Assembly (NCBI GenBank): GCA_036508635.1
Contig: DATCGY010000226.1
Location: 1 to 34,192, forward strand
DNA length: 34,192 nt
From: FEN-727 sp036508635
Lineage (GTDB): Bacteria; Actinomycetota; Geothermincolia; Fen-727; Anoxymicrobiaceae
Reading direction: 5' to 3'
Positions 9,057 to 17,838 of this stretch are shown one piece after another. The notes under the pieces are model-generated. The model was not told the origin of the DNA, searched no databases, and worked only from the letters and a program-made list of their open reading frames with translations. Made by a program: the position numbers and the translations under genes. Every line of letters starts with the position of its first letter. Positions within the stretch are counted from its first letter, which is position 1.

Positions 9057-9829
9057 TTCCCGACTCCCACGCGCACCTCGACATGATCGAGGGCGACACG
9101 GCAGAGGTCGTCGACAGGGCGAGGTCGGCAGGCGTATCACCGATAATCACGATCGGCATAACCATCGAATCGAGCATCGAGGCCGTCCGGCACGCAGCCA
9201 CGAATAACGGAGTTTTCGCCGCCGTCGGAATACACCCGAACGACACCGCCGCGACCACACCGGAGGAGTTCGAGCGCCTCGAGGAAATCGCGCGCTCAAG
9301 CGACAGGGTTGTTGCCATCGGCGAAACAGGACTGGATTATTACCGTGAAAGGACCCCGGCCGACAGACAAAAGTGGGCTTTCGCACGGCATGCGCAACTG
9401 GCGAAAAAACTGGGCAAGGCCCTCATAGTCCACGACCGCGAAGCACACGCGGACGTGCTCGACCTGCTGGCCGAATACGGCCCCACCGATACCCCGGTTA
9501 TCCTCCACTGTTTCTCTGGAGACGAGAGAGTACTCTCCGAGTGCCTTCAGCGCGGGTACTTCGTATCGTGGGCAGGTCCCCTTACCTTTAAGAATAACGA
9601 CTACGCGCGCAGGCTGGCCGCCATGGTCCCGCTGGAGCGCCTGCTCGTCGAGACCGATTCACCGTTCCTCTCACCGGAGCCATACCGGGGAAAGCCGAAC
9701 TTCCCGGAGCGTGTCCGCCTGGTGGCGGAGACCCTTGCAGGGGTTTGCGCGCTTCCGCTCGAAGAAATGGAATATATACTAACGGAAAATGCCCGAAGTG
9801 CTTTCGGCATAGAGCTGACGGAGGGATGA
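9053..9829 (+). CDS. tatD: TatD family metal-dependent hydrolase (DNase)
   Basis: The 258-aa TIM-barrel protein has all TatD metal-site motifs: DSHAHLD at the N-terminus, GETGLDYY, a VHDR segment, HCFSG and ETDSPFLSP. TatD proteins are two-metal 3'-5' exonucleases or hydrolases. The upstream frame is open through metG, but homology begins at TTG 9053, which overlaps the metG stop and follows GGAGGAG. Placement between metG and rsmA is a classic arrangement in Gram-positive genomes. Its own stop overlaps the ATG of the next gene. Confidence 0.95.
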   Translation: MIPDSHAHLDMIEGDTAEVVDRARSAGVSPIITIGITIESSIEAVRHAATNNGVFAAVGIHPNDTAATTPEEFERLEEIARSSDRVVAIGETGLDYYRERTPADRQKWAFARHAQLAKKLGKALIVHDREAHADVLDLLAEYGPTDTPVILHCFSGDERVLSECLQRGYFVSWAGPLTFKNNDYARRLAAMVPLERLLVETDSPFLSPEPYRGKPNFPERVRLVAETLAGVCALPLEEMEYILTENARSAFGIELTEG

Positions 9830-10752
9830 GCTTGGATGCGGCACCCGCCTCCAGGACACTCGCATCACCGGCTACGGCCGCCGCGCTGCTGAACGCGGCT
9901 GGAGCACGCCCCAACCGTTCAATGGGGCAAAACTTCCTTGTCGATGCAAACATCCTCCGCATCATCTCCGAGGCCGCGGAGCTCTCGCCGTTCGATACCG
10001 TCATCGAGGTCGGCGCGGGTCTCGGTGCCCTGACGCAGGCGCTGGTCAATACCGTCGGGCGCGTATACGCCCTGGAGGCCGACAGCAAGTTGGTCGGGAT
10101 CCTGGAGCACCAGCTCGGGTGGGCTACGAACCTCGTCCTCGTCGAGGCTGACGCGGCTCGGTTCGACTACGCGACACTGTGGGACGGCGAACCTCCCGAC
10201 GACGTGAAGATGGTATCCAACCTGCCGTACCAGATCGCCGCTACGCTCGTTGTCGACTGCCTCAAGCGGTATCCATGGATAAGGGAGTACACAGTGATGG
10301 TCCAGCGGGAGGTGGCCAACCGGCTCGCCAGCGGGCCCGGGAGCAGGGAATACTCCGCCGCGAGCGTCCGCGTTCAGGTGCGCGCTTCTGTCTCGAAGGT
10401 GGTACGGGTCTCGAGAAACAGCTTCTACCCCAAGCCGAAGGTGGACTCGGCGTTACTGCACATCGTCCGGTCCGAGCACGGTACCTGGCGCGGTCCGGAT
10501 TCGGGGACGGAAGAGTTCTTTGACAGTGTGGTTGGCGCCGCGTTCGGACAGCGGCGCAAGAAGCTCTCCAACGCCCTTTCCTCGGGCGTCGGGCCGGGGG
10601 TCAGCGCCGACGCCGTCCGCGAAGCGCTCCGCACGCTTGGAAGAAACGGCGAAGTCCGCGCCGAGGCCCTTTCCCCGGACGAGTTCGTCAATCTGGCATC
10701 GCTGCTCGAGAAACGCCTCGAACCGGGTATTTCCAGCCCGGCCGTCGAATAA
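9826..10752 (+). CDS. rsmA: 16S rRNA (adenine1518/1519-N6)-dimethyltransferase RsmA/KsgA
   Basis: The product dimethylates two adjacent adenines in the 3'-terminal hairpin of 16S rRNA during small-subunit assembly. The 308-aa protein has the PNRSMGQNFL lead-in, SAM motif I VIEVGAGLGALT and the catalytic motif IV NLPYQIA. ATG 9826 overlaps the tatD stop as ATGA, but the GGAGGG at 9820-9825 touches it directly. TTG 9832, two codons later, has better spacing and may be the true start, given how often TTG is used here. It is the last gene of the coupled metG-tatD-rsmA unit. Confidence 0.95.
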   Translation: MSLDAAPASRTLASPATAAALLNAAGARPNRSMGQNFLVDANILRIISEAAELSPFDTVIEVGAGLGALTQALVNTVGRVYALEADSKLVGILEHQLGWATNLVLVEADAARFDYATLWDGEPPDDVKMVSNLPYQIAATLVVDCLKRYPWIREYTVMVQREVANRLASGPGSREYSAASVRVQVRASVSKVVRVSRNSFYPKPKVDSALLHIVRSEHGTWRGPDSGTEEFFDSVVGAAFGQRRKKLSNALSSGVGPGVSADAVREALRTLGRNGEVRAEALSPDEFVNLASLLEKRLEPGISSPAVE

Positions 10753-10861
10753 GAAACTATCTCGAGCCGGGTCTCTCATCCCCTGCCCTGGCACAGGATC
10801 GAAAACCGGCGGTGGAATCCCCCTCGAGCGTGAGTCGGCAAATCCATGGAAGGACTTTTAA

Positions 10862-13564
10862 TTGGAAAGCGAGCCGGTCGTCCCGCCGAAGAACTGGCAC
10901 ACGCTCTCACTCCATGAAGCGGTGCGGGAGCTCGGTACCGACGCTGATACAGGCCTTAGCGCCCACGAGGCCGGTCACAGACTTCACGGCTTCGGGCCGA
11001 ACGTCCTGCGAGAAGAAAAGAGAAAGTCGCCGCTCGTGAGGTTCCTCCTGCAGTTCAACGACTTCATGATATGGGTGCTGCTCGCCGCCGTGCTCATCAG
11101 CGGGGTTCTTCTCAGAGAGTACATAGACGCAATCGTCATCCTGGTCATCGTAATCCTCAACGCCTTGCTCGGTTTCGTCCAGGAGACCCGCGCCGAGTCC
11201 GCGCTCGCGAAGCTCAAGGAGCTCGCTGCGCCCACTGTCAGGGTCGTCAGGGGTGGCCTCGAGTCGGAGGTCCCCTCTCACGACGTCGTCCCCGGCGATC
11301 TGCTGACCCTGGAGGCCGGCGACCTTATCGCCGCGGACGCACGCCTCGCCTCGGCCGTGAACCTCATGGTGAACGAGTCCAGCCTGACGGGAGAGTCCAG
11401 CGCCGTCGACAAGGAATCCGGACCTGCCTTCGACGAGGACACGGCCCTTGGCGATCGCCTTAACATGGTTTTCGCCGGCACGCACGTAGAGTACGGCCGC
11501 GGGACCGCCCTGGTCGTGGCAACCGCGCAGGACACGGAGCTGGGTCATATCGCCACTATGCTGGAAGAAGCCAAACCGGAGCCCACACCGCTACAGGTCG
11601 AGCTGCGGGACGTCGGCAGGCGCATCGTGTACCTCTGCCTTCTGATTGTCGCGGTAGTCTTCGCTGTCGGTTTGATAAGAGGCAATGGCGCCGCCGCCAT
11701 GCTTCTGTTCGCGGTCAGCCTCGCGGTGGCAGCCATCCCCGAGGGGCTGCCCGCCATCGTAACGATATCACTCGCTCAGGGCACCCAGGCGATGGCGAAA
11801 GAGCATGCCATAGTCCGCAACCTGCCGGCCGTCGAGACGCTGGGCTGTGCCAACTATATCTGCTCCGACAAGACCGGGACGCTCACACAGAACCGCATGA
11901 AGGTGACCGACGTGCTATTCGCCGACGGGCGGCACTTCCTGGCCGAGGACGCCGTGTCCGGGGATGGTCGCGAACCGGAAGTGTTCGCTCGGATGGCCCT
12001 CACGGCGGCGCTCTGCAACGACGCGAGGCGCAACGCTGAAGGCGCAAGCCTGGGTGACCCCACCGAGGTCGCTCTCATGGAGGCGGCGGAAAGCGTCGGT
12101 CTCGAGAAAGCCGTCCTCGAGGAGGCGCAGGTCCGGGTCGCCGAGATACCGTTCGACTCCGACAGGAAGATGATGATGACGGTGCACCGCGACGACGGCC
12201 GGTTCGTAGTCTACGTGAAGGGAGCCGTTGAGGTTCTGATCGGACGCTGCGATACGATGTTGACTCCGGCCGGCGAGCGCCCGCTGGGACCCGAAGACCG
12301 CGCCGTAATCTCGAGAGAGACCGCCGGGCTGGGCTCGCAGGCACTGAGGACGATCGGGCTGGCCTCGAGGCGCATCGATGCGCTCCCGGCGCACGACGAG
12401 CTGGAGGGGCTGGAGGCGGGGCTGACTTTCATGGGCGTTTTCGCGATGAAAGACCCACCGCGACCCGAGGTGATCCCGGCGCTCGACATGTGCAGGCGGG
12501 CCAGGATCGACGTCGCGATGATCACCGGCGATATGCGCGCGACCGCCGATGCCGTCGCGCGTGAGCTTGGGATCCTCGTCCCCGGCCAGAGGCTTATAGA
12601 GGGAACCGAGCTCGAGAAGATGAGCGAGGAGGAGCTCGCCGCCCGGGTGGAGGATATCCGCGTCTACGCCCGGGTCTCACCAAAACACAAGGTGAAGATA
12701 GTCGAAGCGCTCAAGGACCGTGGTCACGTGGTGGCGATGACGGGCGACGGAGTCAACGATGCTCCCGCGTTGAAACGCGCCGACATCGGTATCGCAATGG
12801 GAATAACCGGGACCGATGTCTCCAAAGAAGCATCGGATATGATACTCGCGGACGATAACTTCGCGACGATCGTGTCGGCGGTCCGCCAGGGCAGGATCAT
12901 CTTCTCCAACCTGAAGAAGTTCATATACTTCCTGCTCTCCTGCAACATCAGCGAGGTCCTGGTCATCTTCATCTCGATGATCGCCGGCATGCCTCTACCA
13001 CTCGTGCCAGCCCAGATCCTCTGGATAAACCTTGTGACGGACGGGCTGCCGGCTCTGGCGCTGGGGGTCGACCCACCCGAGAGAGACGTCATGGACCACC
13101 CGCCTCGTCTTCTCGGAGAGAATATCCTGGCACCTCGAAAGCAACTCTGGCTGGCGTGGCAGGGGCTCCTGATAACCATTGGCGCGCTCGCGTCGTTCAT
13201 CCTCGCGCACTACGTGCTGCACTACTCCTGGCACGACCCGTCGGGTGGGCTCAACGCCGCGCGAACCATCCTCTTCACCACGATGGTCCTCTCGCAGATC
13301 TTCCATTCGTACAACATGCGCTCCGAGACGCGTTCTTTCCTGTCCTCGAAGCCATGGGAGAACCGATACCTGCTCGGGTCGTTCCTTCTGTCGATAGGGC
13401 TGCAGATGTTCGTTCTCTACGTTCCTTTCATGCAGAAAGCTTTCAAGACCCACGGTCCGACCGCCGCCTCCTGGCTAGTCATACTGCTTTGCTCGCTCCT
13501 GCCAATCCTCATCATCGACCGCATCAAAGCTATCAATGCCTGGCGCTCTCGCCGTATGCTTTAG
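10862..13564 (+). CDS. P-type ATPase, P2A calcium-transporting type
   Basis: The 900-aa pump has a cation-ATPase N-terminal domain, actuator motif TGES (176-179), phosphorylation motif DKTGTLT with Asp336, nucleotide-domain KGA, and hinge motif TGDGVND. Ion-site residues match the SERCA pattern: PEGLP (293-297) in M4, NISE in M5 and NLVTDG in M6. This predicts Ca2+ export, possibly Mn2+. The length gives ten transmembrane helices. TTG 10862 has GGAAGGA seven bases upstream; the N-terminal domain pattern begins directly after it. A 109-bp gap separates it from rsmA. I found no clear promoter in that gap, so it could be read through from metG. Confidence 0.93.
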   Translation: MESEPVVPPKNWHTLSLHEAVRELGTDADTGLSAHEAGHRLHGFGPNVLREEKRKSPLVRFLLQFNDFMIWVLLAAVLISGVLLREYIDAIVILVIVILNALLGFVQETRAESALAKLKELAAPTVRVVRGGLESEVPSHDVVPGDLLTLEAGDLIAADARLASAVNLMVNESSLTGESSAVDKESGPAFDEDTALGDRLNMVFAGTHVEYGRGTALVVATAQDTELGHIATMLEEAKPEPTPLQVELRDVGRRIVYLCLLIVAVVFAVGLIRGNGAAAMLLFAVSLAVAAIPEGLPAIVTISLAQGTQAMAKEHAIVRNLPAVETLGCANYICSDKTGTLTQNRMKVTDVLFADGRHFLAEDAVSGDGREPEVFARMALTAALCNDARRNAEGASLGDPTEVALMEAAESVGLEKAVLEEAQVRVAEIPFDSDRKMMMTVHRDDGRFVVYVKGAVEVLIGRCDTMLTPAGERPLGPEDRAVISRETAGLGSQALRTIGLASRRIDALPAHDELEGLEAGLTFMGVFAMKDPPRPEVIPALDMCRRARIDVAMITGDMRATADAVARELGILVPGQRLIEGTELEKMSEEELAARVEDIRVYARVSPKHKVKIVEALKDRGHVVAMTGDGVNDAPALKRADIGIAMGITGTDVSKEASDMILADDNFATIVSAVRQGRIIFSNLKKFIYFLLSCNISEVLVIFISMIAGMPLPLVPAQILWINLVTDGLPALALGVDPPERDVMDHPPRLLGENILAPRKQLWLAWQGLLITIGALASFILAHYVLHYSWHDPSGGLNAARTILFTTMVLSQIFHSYNMRSETRSFLSSKPWENRYLLGSFLLSIGLQMFVLYVPFMQKAFKTHGPTAASWLVILLCSLLPILIIDRIKAINAWRSRRML

Positions 13565-13572
13565 CCCCCCTC

Positions 13573-13599
13573 TTTCCTTCCCCCTCGAGGGGACGGAAA
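13573..13599 (+). terminator. Possible terminator after the P-type ATPase
   Basis: TTTCC, a one-mismatch step, then CCCC pair with GGGG and GGAAA around a CTCGA loop, forming an imperfect 10-pair hairpin 8 bp after the ATPase stop. The bases that follow are T/C-rich (TTACTTCTCCTATTT) rather than a pure T-run. It sits before the convergent metallophosphoesterase gene. Confidence 0.4.
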
Positions 13600-13762
13600 T
13601 TACTTCTCCTATTTCTCCCCAATTCTTAAGCGAGGGACGTTTATCTCCGAAGTACTCCGCAAGCGGATCCTTGTTTGACGGCACTAAGCCGCCCGCGAGG
13701 ACATCGAGGAAAAAACGCACCCCAAACCCCCAGAAACCATGTCAATGATTTGTCTTTCCTGG

Positions 13763-16198
13763 TTACCGCCGCACGGCGTGGACGCGGACGGGGAGGAGGC
13801 CGGGGGCAACGTTGGCGAGTACGACGACCATGTGTTCACCGGAGTCGGTGTCGTACTGCTCGAGGATGGTCCCGTTGTCTACGGCGTAGTTGTAGCCACG
13901 GGATAGCTTCTTCATTGGGAACTCGATCCTGCAGCCGGGAAGCGTCATACTCGCGCCGGTCGAACCGTCAAGCGTGTTCTTGATCTTGCATGTCACGTCA
14001 TCGAAAGGTCCGCCCACGCTCCGGTCATTGAGCGGCAGGGGAAGCACACCGGGCCTCGACGGGGTGCTGAAAGTACCTTCGCCGTTAACGATCGGAGAAC
14101 GCAGGCCACCTGCAAACTGGTCCTGTTCCATCCACTGGATCGAAGGCCTGTTCTTTCGGTATATTTCAAAGCCGTTTGGAGTCGGATTTGCGGCGGTCGC
14201 GGTCCCGACCCCGACACCCTGCCAACCCGGGATCGACCACTTCGTCATCGGGTCGTTGTTCGCGCCGGGAAGGCCCCAACTCGTCAGCTTCCCGTCGTTG
14301 ATGGTGAGCATGCGGAAACCGCCATAGTTCGCCGAAGCCTTGTCCGTGAGCGACTCCTCGCCCACCGGTATCGGAGACGCGGCGGTGTTGAGTGCCGTGA
14401 GGGCTCCCCCTGCATCGTACCACGGCACTTTCCCTACCCAGTCACTGTGCGCGTGACCGGAGGCTTCGAATGCGACGTCATTGGTTCGCATGAGGTAGAC
14501 GAGGGACTGTGACCCCTCACCCTGGCCGGAGGGCATCGTCAGTCCGAACTGGCCCTCGTTGTCGAACATCCCGGGGTTGCTCCCTATCGGATCGAGTGGA
14601 TCGTGGTGCATGAAGACCCCCCTGAGCTGCTTGCCCCGGTTCGTCTCCAGGTCGCGCTTTATCCAGCCGAGCTGTCCGGTGTAAGCCGACGGGTCCCCAG
14701 GGTCCCATCTCAGGCCCGACCCGGCGGGCGGGCTCCCAACGCCCCACTTGTCGCCGTTGCCTCGCACCTGCCCGAGCCACTTGTGGGGGTTCGTCACGTA
14801 GCCGAAAAAGTTGACCCCGTTACGATCATCGTAGTCAGGGAAAATGGAGGACGTCGGGTGCGGCCCGGCCGGGTCGACCTTCGGCCAGTCCATCGTGTTG
14901 ATGCCGAGGAAGTGATAATTGCCGTAGTCCCACGAGCGGTACAGCGGGCCGAACAGGTCCTGCCAGATCTCCAGCCCGTCATCATGTGCGAGTCCGCCTT
15001 CCGCCTCGTGTCCATCCCAGTTGTAGGCGTCGTGATTGCCGGGGACGCAGTAGACCGGCACGTTCAGCGCCAGGAGCTCGTCGTACCACCAGGGGTACTC
15101 GAACCGGTACTCCGACCCGACGTCACCCGTCGTGCCGACAAAAGGCCATGCGTCCTTCGGGTACGTGTTCCAATTCTTCTGGGCGTACGTCGAGTCACCG
15201 GTGAATACGACGAAGTCGGGGTTCAGCAGGCTTATGGCCTGCAGCTCCTCTTGAAGATAGACAGCCCCCTCGTTGGCCTTTCCGTCCTTGTCCTTGTCCA
15301 GGGGGAAGTCGTCGTACTTGAGCCATGCCTTGCTCGCCGGGTCAAGCGTGCGGTTGGGAGTCCCGGGGCGAGGCTCCCTCAGTTCGAAGGACAGGTAATT
15401 AATGCCGAACGCGTTTTGTATCTCCTGCCCGTACACGTGGGTGTCGGTTATCTGGATTATCTTGATGTCCTTCTTGTACTCCTTGACCACGTTGAGGGCG
15501 TGCGGCTGGACGTCCGAGCGCAAGCTGTTCTCGTGGCCCGCCGGGAGCGCTCCCGCGTACCCCGCGGGAATCGCGCCCTTGAATTCCACGTGTACGTCGT
15601 ACAGGTCGAGCGGCACGTCAGCGGGAACCCGGGCCGTTATCTTGTCCACGACGAAACCGGCTTGCCCGAAGACCTCTGGCCACCTGTCGCTCGCCGACCT
15701 GTCCACAGCCTCCACCTTGAGCTTCCTGGTGTTCACGACGGTATTCTCGGGCTTGTCGTATGTTCCGTAGCCGTACGGGTCGGAGGTGTTGCGATAGTTG
15801 TACCACTGGTTGGGATCGTTGGTGGACCCGTTGTAGTGCTGGATGTTCGCCGCGATCGACGTCGTCAGGTAGACGCTCCAGGCGCTTGACCGTCCGGTCG
15901 GCAAGGCTCCAAGTGAGATACCGCCATTGCCGAGACGCCAGTCCCACTCTATCGTGAGCAGGCCGCCCCTCGTGATGATCGCCGGGTTCCCGAACGTTGG
16001 AAAGACGAGCTGGTTGACTTTCTTCGCCACCTCAGGCAGCGAACCGGCAACGCTGGACTCCTGTCCGCTCGCATGTATCCCCGGAATCGCCACGAGCGCA
16101 ATCACAATCGCCGCCGCCAGCGCTAAACCGACAACCCTCAAAGCCGGCCTCCGCCGGGCATAGGCGTAACAGCCAGAATGACGAGACATGTGACTCAC
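13763..16198 (-). CDS. Secreted calcineurin-like metallophosphoesterase
   Basis: The 811-aa protein begins with a positively charged stretch and a hydrophobic helix (residues 21-40) typical of a signal peptide or anchor. Residues 60-240 form an N-terminal domain I do not recognise. The phosphoesterase core follows in order: DTH (252-254), GDS (334-336), GNHD (387-390), HHD (531-533) and GHAH (581-584), a complete set of two-metal ligands. Residues 301-310 (DKDKDGKANE) look like a calcium-binding loop. The C-terminal 200 residues are probably beta-rich. It likely hydrolyses phosphate esters outside the membrane; the substrate is unknown. GTG 16198 has AAGGA upstream; ATG 16189 is an alternative. 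Confidence 0.88.
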   Translation of the reverse strand: MSHMSRHSGCYAYARRRPALRVVGLALAAAIVIALVAIPGIHASGQESSVAGSLPEVAKKVNQLVFPTFGNPAIITRGGLLTIEWDWRLGNGGISLGALPTGRSSAWSVYLTTSIAANIQHYNGSTNDPNQWYNYRNTSDPYGYGTYDKPENTVVNTRKLKVEAVDRSASDRWPEVFGQAGFVVDKITARVPADVPLDLYDVHVEFKGAIPAGYAGALPAGHENSLRSDVQPHALNVVKEYKKDIKIIQITDTHVYGQEIQNAFGINYLSFELREPRPGTPNRTLDPASKAWLKYDDFPLDKDKDGKANEGAVYLQEELQAISLLNPDFVVFTGDSTYAQKNWNTYPKDAWPFVGTTGDVGSEYRFEYPWWYDELLALNVPVYCVPGNHDAYNWDGHEAEGGLAHDDGLEIWQDLFGPLYRSWDYGNYHFLGINTMDWPKVDPAGPHPTSSIFPDYDDRNGVNFFGYVTNPHKWLGQVRGNGDKWGVGSPPAGSGLRWDPGDPSAYTGQLGWIKRDLETNRGKQLRGVFMHHDPLDPIGSNPGMFDNEGQFGLTMPSGQGEGSQSLVYLMRTNDVAFEASGHAHSDWVGKVPWYDAGGALTALNTAASPIPVGEESLTDKASANYGGFRMLTINDGKLTSWGLPGANNDPMTKWSIPGWQGVGVGTATAANPTPNGFEIYRKNRPSIQWMEQDQFAGGLRSPIVNGEGTFSTPSRPGVLPLPLNDRSVGGPFDDVTCKIKNTLDGSTGASMTLPGCRIEFPMKKLSRGYNYAVDNGTILEQYDTDSGEHMVVVLANVAPGLLPVRVHAVRR

Positions 16199-16276
16199 CC
16201 CCAGGTCCTTGCCGCCCCGCCCGAGACGGCACCTGCCCTCCCGGCGCTCCCCATCACTTCAAGCGCCGTTCGTCTC

Positions 16277-16305
16277 ATGCTATGACCGAGGAATTGTGGT
16301 GTCAA
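16277..16305 (-). promoter_or_regulatory. Promoter of the metallophosphoesterase gene
   Basis: On the minus strand a consensus -35 TTGACA (16300-16305) is followed after exactly 17 bases by TAGCAT (16277-16282). Transcription would start near 16270, leaving a 70-base leader. This suggests that the metallophosphoesterase is transcribed independently of the acetyltransferase gene upstream of it. Confidence 0.6.
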
Positions 16306-16362
16306 TTCAACGAACGGGTGAGCGGGCGCACCGGGAAAGTGCGCCGGACGGCACGAGCCGGG

Positions 16363-16824
16363 TCAAGTGAGGTCTTTTCCGAACAGAAAAGCCCGTTTCT
16401 CCCAGCCCTGGTTATCGTAGAACCTGTGCGCGTCCGTCCTGTGAAATGCGCTGTCCAGCTCGATGCGGGAGCAGCCCAGATCTCGCGCTGTGCCTGCGGC
16501 CTGCTCGAGCAGCGCGGCCCCTGTTCCACGACCGCGCATCGACTCATCCACGACAAGCTCGTCGACGTACGCGAGCTTGCCCTGCTGCCACAGGCTGTCC
16601 CTGACGTAGAAGTCGCAGAACCCGGTGATATGGCCATCCGAAAGCGCGCACAAGACGTAGCTGGTCGCGGCCTCGAGCAGCTGTCGATAGATATCGCGCA
16701 TCTTCTCCGGGTCGATGGCACACTCCGGCCAGAGCTGGCGAAGAAGCGGGAACACGCCGTCGAAGTCCTCGAGTCGGCATTCCCGGATCTCGACTGACGG
16801 GGTTTTGATGTCGGGCTCTGTCAT
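16363..16824 (-). CDS. GNAT family N-acetyltransferase
   Basis: The 153-aa protein has the GNAT layout: an N-terminal IRECRLEDFDG strand-helix, a central strand pair (YVDELVV), the acetyl-CoA pyrophosphate loop RGRGTG, then an ELDSAFHRTDAHRFYDNQGW segment usual for motif B. It transfers an acetyl group from acetyl-CoA to an amine; the substrate is unknown. The frame is open further upstream into the preceding gene, but homology begins at ATG 16824, 19 bp after the stop of the receiver-like gene. The Shine-Dalgarno site is weak, so translational coupling to that gene is likely. Confidence 0.85.
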   Translation of the reverse strand: MTEPDIKTPSVEIRECRLEDFDGVFPLLRQLWPECAIDPEKMRDIYRQLLEAATSYVLCALSDGHITGFCDFYVRDSLWQQGKLAYVDELVVDESMRGRGTGAALLEQAAGTARDLGCSRIELDSAFHRTDAHRFYDNQGWEKRAFLFGKDLT

Positions 16825-16843
16825 CAGTCCAGGGCCCGCGCTA

Positions 16844-17239
16844 TCAGTGGTCGAGCTCCTGGATGTCCGCTTTTTCTCCAGGCTCGCGCCTGACGAACCT
16901 GAGGAGTTCGCCAAGGACGTCCTCCTGAGTGGTAAATATGGCGTTCGCGATCTCTTCCTGAGCTTTCTTTACAGCCTTGTCCTTGCCGTCCACGAAGATG
17001 ATAGGGATACCGGCCGTCTCTCTATTGGCGCGCAGGTCATCGGCAAGGGCCCTGCCGTAAGCGGGCATGGCCGACAGGTAGATCACAACCACGTCCGGCT
17101 GGTCGGCTTTTATCTTGTCGAACGCCAGGCGGTTGTCAACCGATTCGGAATAGACCTCCCAACCGTCCTCGTAGAGGTACTGCTCGTGCGCTTCCACGGC
17201 GACGACATCAAAATCAAGGATGAAAACCTTACCCTTCAT
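16844..17239 (-). CDS. Degenerate receiver-like (pseudo-receiver) domain protein
   Basis: The 131-aa single-domain protein follows the alternating strand-helix pattern of CheY-like receivers: KVFILDFD, then DQPDVVVIYLSAMP and IPIIFVDG. The acidic pocket keeps Asp9 and Asp11, but the position of the phospho-accepting Asp is Tyr54, and the lysine usually found before the last helix is replaced (FTTQED). It should therefore not be phosphorylated in the usual way. It may act as a constitutive or ligand-sensing interaction module. ATG 17239 has a strong AAGGAGG. It lies downstream of flavodoxin and upstream of the GNAT gene, likely cotranscribed. Confidence 0.7.
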   Translation of the reverse strand: MKGKVFILDFDVVAVEAHEQYLYEDGWEVYSESVDNRLAFDKIKADQPDVVVIYLSAMPAYGRALADDLRANRETAGIPIIFVDGKDKAVKKAQEEIANAIFTTQEDVLGELLRFVRREPGEKADIQELDH

Positions 17240-17285
17240 GGAACCTCCTTGCGATCGAACCGCCTACGCGGATTTATCCACTGCT

Positions 17286-17759
17286 TCAGGCCGAGTGCGC
17301 GATCCTGCGACCGAACTCCTCGCATGCCTTGACGTCCTCCTCGGACGCATCGGGACCTTTCCACAAGCTCAGGGGGGCTCCTGCGCGCACGACCGGGCCG
17401 CCGGCTACCACCGAGCCGCCCTTGCGTGCCAGCGCCTGCTCCAGGTTTGGGACCAGCGTCTTCCCACCCATGGCCGCGTTGACCGTGAACGCCCCGCATA
17501 GCTTTCCGGCGAGCCCGCCGTCGGGTATCGAATCAAGAAAGGTCTTGACGTGCCCGCCGGGCAGCCTGTACCTCTTGTTGCCGTAGGTAGGCGTACCGAT
17601 AACAAGAACGTCAAAATCGCCGGGATCGGGGACGCCGCGGCCGGACCCGGCATTCGCCAGAACACATTCGGAGCCCTCCTGCTCCAGGCCGCGCGCAATA
17701 TCCCCCGCGGCCTGCCCTGTATGCCCCGTCTTACTCTGGAAGACAATAAGCGCTTTCAT
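17286..17759 (-). CDS. Flavodoxin family protein
   Basis: The 157-aa protein binds FMN through the N-terminal phosphate loop QSKTGHTGQAA and has the second loop GTPTYGNKRYRLPGG, where an aromatic residue stacks on the isoalloxazine. A glycine-rich AAMGGKTL follows. It is an electron carrier or a flavodoxin-like quinone/flavin reductase. ATG 17759 is preceded by GGAGG at six bases. It may share a transcript with the receiver-like gene 46 bp downstream. Two dyads precede it and could be operators. Confidence 0.87.
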   Translation of the reverse strand: MKALIVFQSKTGHTGQAAGDIARGLEQEGSECVLANAGSGRGVPDPGDFDVLVIGTPTYGNKRYRLPGGHVKTFLDSIPDGGLAGKLCGAFTVNAAMGGKTLVPNLEQALARKGGSVVAGGPVVRAGAPLSLWKGPDASEEDVKACEEFGRRIAHSA

Positions 17760-17772
17760 ATTCGGCCTCCGT

Positions 17773-17806
17773 ATGTAACCCTAGGTGACATCCTGTATAG
17801 CATACA
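17773..17806. promoter_or_regulatory. Two adjacent dyads upstream of flavodoxin
   Basis: Bases 17773-17791 (ATGTAACCCTAGGTGACAT) form an imperfect palindrome with seven of nine possible pairs, and 17794-17806 (TGTATAGCATACA) is a perfect dyad with five-base arms. They lie 14 to 47 bases upstream of the flavodoxin start, where a promoter would be expected, so they may be binding sites for a regulator. Confidence 0.3.
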
Positions 17807-17838
17807 ACGCGGCCACCCGCCACACCGTCGTAATTCAA

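Noticed and set aside
14603..15889. A 428-codon plus-strand open frame opposite the metallophosphoesterase
   Set aside because: The minus-strand gene has all catalytic motifs and a signal peptide; the opposite frame has only Val/Arg/Leu-rich sequence without a ribosome site.
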